Part shown: positions 8,976-16,152 of the stretch, piece after piece
How the letters are laid out: each line of letters begins with the position of its first letter
Numbering within the stretch: the stretch's first letter is position 1
DNA from: Chara braunii
Lineage: Eukaryota; Streptophyta; Charophyceae; Charales; Characeae
Assembly: GCA_003427395.1 (NCBI GenBank)
Contig: BFEA01000126.1
Span: forward strand, 1,152,760-1,178,225
Reading direction: 5' to 3'
DNA: 25,466 nucleotides
Notes under the pieces: model-generated
The model's database searches: none
What the model saw: only the letters and a program-made list of their open reading frames with translations
Told to the model about the DNA's origin: nothing
Position numbers and translations under genes: made by a program

Positions 8976-9958
8976 GAAATAACAACGATAAATAAGAAAA
9001 AACAGATTTCAATTTATTTATTTTTTGTTTATTTCTAACTTTTGTTGTCTATCCTATGTGTGATGGCATCCTAACGAGAGTGCACAGGTACCGCAGCCAC
9101 GACCAGTGTGATCAAGACACAACAACACAGGTGAGTATGCACAGCAACCACAAAACAGTCAGACAAGTGAGTAAGTCAGCCAACACAATCAATAGCAATC
9201 AATTATCATCATCCTTTCCTCTTCGGCTCTACCATCTGTAGAGCCAATGAAGTCAGACACAAGGGCTGGCACGTGGCACTACAACAATCATGAAGTTGTA
9301 CCGCCTGCCAGCACACAAGTGCAAGTATCAACACCTCACCAACAATAGCGTGCAAAGCATGCCACGTGTCACCCCTGGAATGCTAATGCAGCACATCTGC
9401 CACGTCAGCGTCAAGAGCCAGCACCGCCTTCAGGAGGGATGCCACGTCAGCAATGCCTGGACTGCCAACTCATCCACCACTGGTATGCCACGTCAGATCA
9501 AAGTAACGTCGTTAGAGTGTGGAGCGTCAAGCCAGCAGGTACTCGCGACACAGGTACGTGCCATGTCAGGCAATGCCCTGCCAATAGGTGGATGCCACGT
9601 CAACACCCCTGCGCCATGCCACGTAGGCAGCGCGCCACGTCCGCAGTCCCAATATCCACTCTCTCTCGCTTTCTCGTCTACCAGCGCCACGTCAGCCTGC
9701 TGCCAACGATACTCTCGCCGGTATCTCAGTGCCACATCAGCAACAAAGTGCCATGTAAGCAATGTCGTCGTCTTCCTCTTCAAAGTGTCCACGTCATCAT
9801 CTTCAAGGGGGCTGCACGCATGTGTGGTACTCAATGTCTAGACTTGCGATATTAATCACGCGCGTTTATAAACACATTTTGTCCCATACACGTGCGGCAT
9901 CTCCCACTTACCTAGGCGCCACGTGGCACCTGACAGCAGATTGCGACGAAGAAGGTAT
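8976..9958 (-). other. Untranslated leader between primer-binding site and gag
   Basis: About 1 kb separates the primer-binding site from the first plausible gag codons. The part nearest gag (8976-9060) is A/T-rich. The remainder is GC-richer and contains the ACGT-core motif array listed separately. Plus-strand open frames across it (for example 9290-9841) have no recognisable motif and repeat the words created by the motif array, so I do not call them genes. Long leaders are common in plant Ty3/gypsy elements and may carry packaging or promoter signals. Confidence 0.6.
9269..9927. promoter_or_regulatory. Array of about 13 GCCACGT-type (bZIP box-like) motifs
   Basis: The exact 8-mer CCACGTCA (TGACGTGG on the minus strand) occurs at about 9400, 9442, 9488, 9595, 9687 and 9789. 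Close variants lie at about 9269 (GCACGTGGC), 9361 (GCCACGTGT), 9560 (GCCATGTCA), 9618, 9634, 9731 (GCCACATCA), 9750 and 9918 (GCCACGTGGC). ACGT-core boxes of this form (G-box and G/C hybrid or hexamer boxes) are known targets of plant bZIP factors. Spacing is irregular (16-100 bp), so this is not a simple tandem repeat. The same box occurs once in each LTR. A regulatory role is inferred only. Confidence 0.55.
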
Positions 9959-9970
9959 GCTCCGATACCA
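9959..9970 (-). other. Primer-binding site (initiator tRNA-Met type)
   Basis: On the minus strand, three bases inside the 5' LTR end, the sequence reads TGGTATCGGAGC. This matches the usual plant retrotransposon primer-binding site complementary to the 3' end of initiator tRNA-Met (TGGTATCAGAGC) at 11 of 12 positions. Its position fixes the minus-strand orientation of the element and the inner edge of the 5' LTR at 9974. Confidence 0.85.
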
Positions 9971-9973
9971 AAT

Positions 9974-10992
9974 TGTAATGAACCAAGTCTGTAAGATACT
10001 CACCAGACGTCGAAATACAAGATAACTCAGATTTGAACAATGCCTCCAATAATCATGAATGTGATCTCTGATACAATGTCTCGTTACCAGTAGATGAAGA
10101 GAGTGGGGGAAAAATAGACAGATTAGAGGGTGGAGGAGATAATAACCATCAATGACCACCAACAGAATAGCCCAATAATTCCCACTCCTTCTTCGGACTT
10201 TCCCTCACCTCCACGTCAACAAACAGTATCCTGTAACGAGTCTGACAAGTTCTGATCACATTGAAGTGCCACTTGGCACAATTCTCTCGTGAAGACGTTG
10301 AAGACAATCAACAGCGCACAGTATTGACATCAACCTCAAGTAAGTATCCCGATCCTCCTCAATCGTCCACAGATCCCGATCTCCCTCCTTGTCGCGTCCA
10401 GTCACCCGATGTAGACAGCGTATGCCACATCAGTGATGAAGACAGGTGGCATGCGCCACATCAGCAATGAAGATAAGTGGCATGCGCCACATCAACAGAG
10501 GTTGGCGCTCAGCAGAGAAGGCACCAACACATGCTCCCTCAGTCCCGCGTTATTGTCCACAGTGCCAGCGCACAGCCAGCGTCCAGCTAGCATCAAGTCA
10601 GTGTCCAGTTAGCGTCGAGCCATCATCAAGTCAACATAGCAAGACCGAATGTTGACTCCCTGGAGGCAAGGTCTTATGTAGTGATAGACCGAGTTGACCT
10701 GCCTCAGGTCTCCCACTCAAGGTGGCTCAGATTGACTCACAGCCGAGGGTCTGGATTGCATACAATTGCAGACTTCCACTTGGTCCAAATGTTGTCTTGG
10801 TACCTGCATACAAACAAGTGTGTGTGTCTGACCGGCGGCCTGGGCTGGGTCCATATTGACTTTGACTGTTGGGGCTCTGGCAATTGACTGAAGTCGATTG
10901 TCGGGGGCTCAGGCCCTGGCACCACTTCGGGGGGTCTTTTGCCCCTTCGGCCTGAGGCCGAGTTGTGGCCTGGCAAGGCCCTTAGACATTCA
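9974..10992 (-). repeat. 5' LTR of the chromovirus (minus orientation)
   Basis: The 1019-bp direct repeat starts TGTAATGAAC and ends TAGACATTCA, colinear with 2508-3547. Where the two LTRs differ, this copy mostly has T or A and the other has C or G (for example TTCTTCGGACTTT versus TTCTCCGGGCTTC near 10188). It also has a CCACGTCA box near 10214 and the GC-rich end with a CTTCGGCCTGAGGCCGAG hairpin. It would supply the promoter for minus-strand transcription of the element. Confidence 0.93.
10424..10504. repeat. 31-bp tandem repeats inside the 5' LTR
   Basis: GCCACATCA recurs with an exact 31-bp period at 10424, 10455 and 10486, as in the other LTR. The period is kept in both copies although the base sequence has diverged, so the array predates insertion. 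Confidence 0.85.
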
Positions 10993-11280
10993 AAGCTCTG
11001 TTTTTCCAAAAAGAAAAAAGAAAAAAGAAAAAGAAGGAAAGGTATACATTACGTTTGTCCAGATCCAAGTCACACCATCAAGATCCATTACTATATGAGT
11101 ACATGCAGAACTTAATTAGAACTTGAAATGATATACAAAGGTTTGTCAAGGTTAAAGGACGAGTGGTAACCAATCCACCCCTATCAACGGTAACGAACTC
11201 GGACGCAGAGGGTTGGCACAGGAGAAAGCGTACAAACTGTCTGCAGGCAGCGGATCCAAGATGTGGGGACATGTAAGGAT
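10993..11280. repeat. Right-hand continuation of the ~0.4 kb array
   Basis: Immediately outside the 5' LTR there is an A-rich tract (about 11005-11040). Block A follows (AGATCCAAGT, AGATCCATTAC, TATATGAGTACATG, 11062-11110), then a GGTTAAAGGA segment and block B (ACGAACTCGGA, GATGTGGGGA; 11165-11275). The order A-tract, A, B is the order seen at 2126-2400 in the left flank. It marks the far half of the repeat unit split by the retrotransposon. Confidence 0.5.
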
Positions 11281-11389
11281 CCCATTATTTCGTTTTAAAA
11301 TATCATTATTATAGTTGATTCATTCATTTTAGTAAATTGAGTTTATTGATATTACTTGATATATATGTAGTTTACTAGTTTTGCTTTTA

Positions 11390-12660
11390 TTTCATTTTGT
11401 CTCCATGAATGGAGGTCATTTAGTACCCAATGCTTGACAATCTTTTGTTGCAATGATTTATGAATTCGTTGTTGTTGTCAGTGTTCTCCCGTAAATCTAA
11501 CATCCCTATCACTGACTATAGTCAAGGGATGACCGTGATCCTTGACCCAAGATGCAAAGAACTTACGAATTACTATATTTGTTTTGGTTTCCGTTGGCAA
11601 TGGAATATTTTTTTTATAACCGGTCTACAATGACTACGACGTTTTGACCATAATATCTGTGAAGTCTAGTCTAAGAGATATCCATTTTCAAGGTTTTGTG
11701 GGAATAGATACCGGTCTAAGCAGTCCTTTGGGTTATACTCTTGTTCCTTTGACATACCTTACACTCATACCTAACTGATACTACATGACTTCATCCTTGA
11801 CCACGTGTAGGAGCGTAACAAGCAAGCATGGGTTTTCCTCCAAACAAAATGTGTCTCTGAATTATGGGCTTCCCTTAAGTTGATGCTCTTGATCTCTTCA
11901 CTAACGGGAATACACAATCGATTTTCTCTACTAGTTGCGGGGAACAACAATCCGACAACTATTTTATATCCTTGCCATTCATACGACCTCTCCTTTACCT
12001 CTATTACCTTAGTATAAATGGGATCTAATGCAAAAGTTTCTCTAATCTCTGCGACAAGTCATTTCTTGTGTCCTTATAAGCACTAATCATTCCAATGAAA
12101 TCTTCTCTTCTAAACCGCGCATCAACGACAAGAGAGCACTTCCCTTTCGTTGCTCTTATCTCAAAGTTAAACTAAATTTTAGACCAACTTTGCAACTTAG
12201 TTGATATATGCACCTACGTCTTCAACCAGGTAGGGTTTCATGATCTGAGTAAACTGCAAAATGCCTTTCTAATAAACGATGTCGCCAAGTCTGTAGGGCT
12301 TCCTGGAGAGCATGCAATTCTCGCTCATAGGTACAGTCCACTACTTCTTTTGAAGGCAATCTGTTTGACATGAACTCTACAGGTCTATACCCCTTTTCAT
12401 CATCACATTGTAGTACAACCCTTATCCCGTACTGGTTAGTATTTGTTATCACTACAAATTGTAAGGATGGACTTGCAGTCTTCAATATCGGGGGCTCTGC
12501 TAACGCCTTCTTCATTTTTTTCAACGAGGAAGTGAAGTCCTTGTCCCACAACCAATAGTCTCCTTTCTTACCAATCTACGAGGTGATGAAATTTCTAACG
12601 AACTTCTTGCCAGCCCTAGGAATACGTGTAACTCGATGAGGATTTTGAGTGTCGGCCAGT
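11390..12660 (-). pseudogene. Second Ty3/gypsy pol fragment: RT end, RNase H, integrase start
   Basis: This is a truncated, independent pol relic on the minus strand. From 12660: RT thumb (IELHVFLGLA), the connection (WDKDFTSSLKKMKKAL, 12551), and RNase H with NQYGIRVVLQCDDEKGYRPV, TYERELHALQEAL and VYSDHETL (12230). The linker follows (ATKGKCSLVVDARFRREDF, about 12130), then the integrase zinc finger (EAHNSETHF, about 11860; CKVCQRNKS, about 11740) and the core (VVVIVDRL, about 11650; LTIVSDRDVRFTGEH, about 11500). It stops before the third catalytic residue. RNase H reads TNTN where the family has TDAS, so its first catalytic Asp is Asn. Several frameshifts and stops are present. No LTR is seen at either end. 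Confidence 0.88.
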
Positions 12661-12899
12661 CTTAATTGTTGCAACCTTAGTTCTACATCACCCTGGCTCA
12701 ATTCCATCCCCCTTCAGCAGAGGCACATCCCAGCAACCCAACCCCCCACCTCTGAGATACAACTGAAGACCGCGCCTTGCCAACCTCCCTTCCCCTCCCC
12801 CCACCGTCAGAGCCTCAAGGAGCTGGAGGGGCGCACCCTAAGCAAAAAGGACATCCAGCAACGCAAGATCAGGGTGGGGAGAGGGGTCTTGTATCCCGA

Positions 12900-13510
12900 A
12901 GGATGAAGATCCAATATTGGGTGGAAAGGGGAATCCTCGAAGGCGGGATCGGCAACTCAACAGGAGTTTTTGTCCTACCATTGCGGAAAAAGGACGATAG
13001 GTGGGAGGTGGGTCTCTCCCCAGTGGGACGAGCAGAGACCCAGGAGGGGGTCACCATTTCGGGCTGCCTGGATCCCATAAACATGGTTGATTACCGCATT
13101 AGGGACGAGATACACGAAAACTAGGTGAATTGTCACCACAGAAAGTGCGAAGCTGGGACATAGGGCATCATCATGATCAACAACGGCCCAGTGCGCATCA
13201 CACACAAGGATATATACATCCTATACGACGCAACCCATGAGGCTGGGTTGTGCTGCTTTAGTTACAACATGTTAACAAACCTACAGACGCTAAAAACATG
13301 TTGTGACTGAAGCAGCACATGGGGGCTGGGTTACGCAAAGGGGTCCTCACCACAGACTGCGGGGACTTGAAGACATGAGGAAGATTGTAGGAGCAACACG
13401 GAGCGTTAGCGCCCGCATTGAGAATAAGCAGATGGACACACTAGAAACATTACATGGTAAGAACCCGACATGGGGGCATTGCGTAAATCCACGGATTTGG
13501 ACTTGCGCTC
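12900..13510 (+). pseudogene. Putative LINE ORF1 or upstream ORF2 region
   Basis: Several stretches look like degraded coding sequence but I recognise no family: GVFVLPLRKKDDRWEVG (about 12965), TISGCLDPINM (about 13055), IMINNGPVRITHKDIYILYD (about 13172) and, after a hairpin insertion, LRKGVLTTDCGDL (about 13330). Joining to the endonuclease downstream suggests ORF1 or the start of ORF2. The segment before it (12660-12900) is Pro-rich (PPTSEIQ, PFPSPHR) and may be its N-terminus or LINE 5' UTR. Confidence 0.4.
13241..13332. repeat. Small hairpin insertion with 9-bp flanking direct repeat
   Basis: Two 25-bp arms (13249-13273 and 13295-13319) are inverted repeats with only two mismatches, both C/T. 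The left arm starts TGTGCTGCTT and the right arm ends AAGCAGCACA. The loop is 21 bases. The 9-mer GGCTGGGTT lies directly left of the hairpin (13241-13249) and again four bases to its right (13324-13332). This looks like a miniature inverted-repeat element with a target-site duplication. Coding-like sequence resumes beyond it. Confidence 0.6.
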
Positions 13511-13512
13511 GA

Positions 13513-14060
13513 TCAACATGAACGACTCGGCAATGCTGAGCCCCAATCAAATCCAAGCCTTATGGGACCTCCTTTGGAAAGTGGAGGGTCGGAATTGACC
13601 TGACGTCATTTACGTGTAGGAAATGCACATGATGGATAAGTCGGAGCACCATTGAGCACACCGCATGGCATGGCCACACCACGCATTTAGAGCACACGCC
13701 CTCAGCCCAGGAAGAGTGGGAGCAGCCATTTCGCTTCCGTCGGATTCCCGATTGCAGATGATAAATTGGTCAGCAGACGAGGAGGAGGGCCGTTTGGTTT
13801 CGGTGCTTGGGATGCTAGAGTTAGAAGTTGTGTGCATAGTCTGGCTCTACTTGCCCAATATAGTGACCGAGCAAAGGACATTCTTTGACAAACTCAAGCC
13901 CCAACTCTTGGATGTTATTCCACTTCTTTTTGCTGACGACTTTGACGCTGCACCAGATCGATGGTTTGACTGATGGGGCCGCCACCCGTGCCCTCACTAT
14001 GTTGATCGCCAACATTTGTGGCTCGCTATCCCTTTTTGACTCCTTCCGATGCACCCACGT
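13513..14060 (+). pseudogene. LINE endonuclease domain (APE type)
   Basis: The endonuclease nicks target DNA to prime reverse transcription. The frame reads NDSAMLSPNQIQALWDLLWK, then PDVIYV-stop-EMHM, matching the family's QE(T) motif with TAG in place of the Gln. Next come GAAISLPSDSRLQMI, EEEGRLVSVLG, LYLPN, QRTFFDKL and LLFADDFDAAPD, which corresponds to the GDFN motif with Asn changed to Asp. A frameshift near 13970 leads to GAATRALTMLIANICG and LFDSFRCTHVHH, the end of the domain. Three in-frame stops (TGA and TAG near 13600-13620, TGA near 13655) confirm inactivity. Confidence 0.82.
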
Positions 14061-14183
14061 CCACCACCAGTTCCAACAACTTGTTCATGACGTATGGCTG
14101 CATTGGCCGTCCCTGAAAAACGAATTCCCATCAGGAGTACACTGGTTCAATAACAGACTCCTTTTCCTGGGCCGTAAATGTAA

Positions 14184-14424
14184 GGAATATTACCAACCCG
14201 TAGCTGCACAAAGATACACAGACGAGATGAAAATCAGCAGACAAGTTCTCAACCTGGAGCAACAGGAAGATTCAACAATCCACAATGATACGTTTCAAAT
14301 ATGAGGAATATTACCAACCTGTAGCTGCACAAAGATACACAGACAAGATGAAAATCAGCAGACAAGTTCTCAACCTGGGGCAACAGAAAGATTCAACAAT
14401 CCATAACGATACGTTTCAAATATT
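14184..14424. repeat. 121-bp tandem duplication inside the LINE
   Basis: Copies at 14184-14304 and 14305-14424 are about 95% identical. Each starts GGAATATTACCAACC and ends TACGTTTCAAATAT. They lie between the endonuclease and RT domains, so the duplication happened within the LINE copy or in its source. Confidence 0.93.
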
Positions 14425-14510
14425 AAAATAGCAATTGCACCAGTATGCGCAATATAGATGGTAAGGAATACATATTTGAAGCAAACCAATCAAATTCAAC
14501 ACAAAAGGAA

Positions 14511-14936
14511 TGATGGATACAACATTCTTTGGCCTGGCGTCCTCCCGCATGAGGTGCACCACTATTGACGCCCTGCGCAATCCATCTAGCCCGCGAGATG
14601 ACATTGCCGCATTGATGACACAATGTGTGCAGATCGCCAGGACCTTCTCCGGCGACCTTTTTTCTCCGCATAGCCCCAACTGGTAGATCGATGATTTCCT
14701 GCAACATCTCGATTACCAACTCACACTACAAGAGAAAAATTGCCTTGAGAGACCGCTCACCAAGAACAAAATTTGAACGACCCTCCTTCAGGTGGAGCAT
14801 GAGAAGATTTCGTGCCTAGACAGTTTCCCTAAGGAATTTTGGGAAATGATATGATCCGCCCTGACCCCCTACCTGATGCAATATTATGATACGGTTCGAC
14901 AGATGGAGGACATGGATCAACTACTCGGGAAAGGTT
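14511..14936 (+). pseudogene. LINE reverse transcriptase, N-terminal part
   Basis: One frame starting at MMDTTFFGLASSRMRCTTI runs to 14936. It includes ARTFSGDLFSP, DDFLQHLDYQLTLQEKN, the RT-0 and RT-1-like segment LERPLTKNKI and EKISCLDSFPKEFWEMI. The last corresponds to the family's SPGPDGFPxEFW motif, here with SCLDSFP. Three stops occur: TAG after SPNW, TGA after KNKI, TGA after EMI. The catalytic FADD-type box would lie further downstream and is absent. The sequence ends QMEDMDQLLGKG, where the foldback repeat begins. Confidence 0.82.
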
Positions 14937-15381
14937 CTTGTATACGAAGACCCTTGCCTTAGTTGCCCGTGCTGGGCACCTGACAAAGTCGGTGAACCCG
15001 TGTTGGGCTAGCTGTTTCTTCGGATAGAAGGCCAGCTAGTTCATCCATGGCAAGGGTCTTCGTATACAAGACCCTTTCCCGCAGGGAGCAGGAACTAGGC
15101 GTCTGACAAAGCCGGTGAGCAGGTTGCACTTGCTCCTTCACTTTTGAATGCGCTCACTCGCTGCCATGCTTTGCCAGCTCTGCGTACGCCTGCCCACTAT
15201 GTGCTCCCTAGCTCTTGTCTTTCCCTTCGTACTCGCCACCGCTTTGCTCTCGCCCAACACGGGCTCACTAGCTTTGTCAGGCGCCTAGTTCGTGCTCCCT
15301 GCGGGAAAGGGTCTTGTATACGAAGACCCTTGCCATGGACGAACTAGCTCGCCTTCTATTCGAAGAAGAAGCTAGCCCAAT
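14929..15381. repeat. Foldback element with GTATAC-centred hairpins
   Basis: Arms at about 15002-15119 and 15265-15381 are inverted repeats of about 118 bp, roughly 88-90% identical, around a loop of about 145 bp. The arms include GGGCTAGCT, CTAGTTC.TCCATGGCAAGG and a short palindrome of AAGGGTCTT, CGTATAC and AAGACCCTT. A third partial copy of the palindrome module (GGGAAAGG.TCTTGTATACGAAGACCC) lies at 14928-14957, right where the LINE frame stops. No transposase frame is visible, so this would be a non-autonomous element. Confidence 0.75.
15123..15303 (+). repeat. Left copy of a 181-bp inverted repeat
   Basis: This segment is the inverted counterpart of 15970-16150, with about 88% identity by eye. 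It includes TGCTCCTTCACTTTTGAATG, GTGCTCCCTAGCTCTTG and CCCAACACGGGCTCAC. It overlaps the loop and the right arm of the foldback element, so two nested levels of inversion exist. Confidence 0.85.
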
Positions 15382-15546
15382 AGGTAATAGACAAGACTTG
15401 CATACGACGAACATATGGATTGAATCTCTCTCACGGCCGCAGAGTTAGCTTCAATTTTGTTAAGTTGGTGCTAAGTCTCAATTCACTGTGAGGAGAGGGT
15501 GAGATTTGATCTCCTGGTCACTCGATTAGGAATAGTTAGAATTCAG

Positions 15547-15578
15547 GTTCCCCGTTGATAGTGGGCACAACGGGGAAC
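15547..15578. other. Perfect 11-bp stem-loop
   Basis: GTTCCCCGTTG and CAACGGGGAAC pair perfectly around the 10-nt loop ATAGTGGGCA. No U-tract follows and the context is eukaryotic, so a bacterial terminator is not implied. Confidence 0.8.
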
Positions 15579-15754
15579 GCGGAGGTTAGATTCCACAAGG
15601 TTTTAATTTTCTTTTTTTTCCTTTTCTTCTTTCCATTGCGAGATAAGGTGACTCGTGGGGAAAACTGAATCAGCCTTTGTTCAGGGTGAAGGTGCATTAA
15701 ACAATACTACTAAGATTTGTTTTCCTTATTTTCTTATCCTTTTTTTTTCTCCAG

Positions 15755-15797
15755 TTATCCGTTTTCGGAACCGGTTGATCCTTTTATTTCCATACAG
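15755..15797 (+). other. Exon-like 43-bp segment with splice-site consensus at both ends
   Basis: A T-rich tract (15719-15750) ends in CTCCAG at 15754, and the segment ends CATACAG followed by GTAAGA at 15798. Both match plant splice-site consensus. The length is not a multiple of three and no neighbouring exon is recognised, so this may be chance. Confidence 0.25.
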
Positions 15798-15969
15798 GTA
15801 AGAATTCAAAAGAAATTTGATGAATCTGCTTGGGATACACGGCAGGTTCATTCGATTTACCTCACACGATCGATAACTGTCAGAAAGTCCCACTTGTAGG
15901 AAAAATGAGCATCGGTGATTGAATTTGGGCTCGTTTTATGGATAGTTGTAGGAGGTTGAGAAAACGGAT

Positions 15970-16152
15970 CGCAGGGAGCAGGAACTAGGCGCCTGACAAA
16001 GTCGGTGAGCCCGTGTTGGGCGAGAGCAAAGTAGTGGCAAGTACGAAGGGAAAGACGAGAGCTAGGGAGCACATAGTGGGCAGCGCATACAGAGTTGGCA
16101 AATCATGGTAGCGAATGAGCGCATTCAAAAGTGAAGGAGCAAGGGCAACCTG
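15970..16152 (-). repeat. Right copy of the 181-bp inverted repeat
   Basis: This is the reverse complement of 15123-15303, with the same internal words (GGAACTAGGCGCCTGACAAAG, GTGTTGGGCGAGAGCAAAG, GAATGAGCGCATTCAAAAG). The outer ends of the two copies read AGGTTGC(A/C)CTTGCTCC in inverted orientation (15121 and 16152), as terminal inverted repeats would. I see no convincing target-site duplication. Confidence 0.85.

Larger units (their letters stand above)
2508..10992 (-). mobile_element. Ty3/gypsy chromovirus LTR retrotransposon, near full length, decayed
   Basis: The 8485-bp element is bounded by two direct repeats of 1040 and 1019 bp that start TG and end CA. Read on the minus strand the order is 5' LTR (9974-10992), primer-binding site, leader, gag, protease, reverse transcriptase, RNase H, integrase, chromodomain, 3' LTR (2508-3547). 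RT lying before integrase is diagnostic of Ty3/gypsy (Metaviridae), and the C-terminal chromodomain identifies a chromovirus. Every coding domain carries stops or frameshifts, so the copy cannot act autonomously. I see no polypurine tract next to the 3' LTR (the sequence reads TTGATATGCCTCGT) and no target-site duplication: the flanks are CAGAG on the left and AAGCT on the right. Confidence 0.95.
12700..14936 (+). mobile_element. LINE (non-LTR retrotransposon) relic
   Basis: The plus strand carries, in order, a region resembling the end of a LINE ORF1, an APE-type endonuclease domain and the beginning of a reverse transcriptase. This is the layout of L1-like elements. The RT palm with its active site, the 3' part of ORF2 and the poly(A) end are missing: the coding sequence stops at 14936, where a foldback repeat begins. 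The left boundary is uncertain; the preceding Ty3/gypsy fragment loses recognisable similarity at about 12660. Stops, one frameshift near 13970, a hairpin insertion and a 121-bp tandem duplication break the frame. Confidence 0.8.
15382..15969. other. Sequence between the 181-bp inverted repeats
   Basis: There is no open frame of note. The interval holds a perfect stem-loop at 15547-15578 and, at 15715-15800, a pyrimidine tract ending CTCCAG, 43 bases, then CAGGTAAG. This looks like a 3' splice site, a short exon and a 5' splice site. It could be part of a captured host gene or the inside of a non-autonomous DNA transposon bounded by the inverted repeats. Confidence 0.45.

Noticed and set aside
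9290-9855. Two overlapping long plus-strand frames (183 and 138 codons)
   Set aside because: They run antisense through the retroelement leader, and their repeated CHVS and ATSA words come from the GCCACGTCAGC motif array.
9269-9927. A CRISPR array
   Set aside because: The repeated words are only 8-12 bases, irregularly spaced, and lie inside a eukaryotic retrotransposon.
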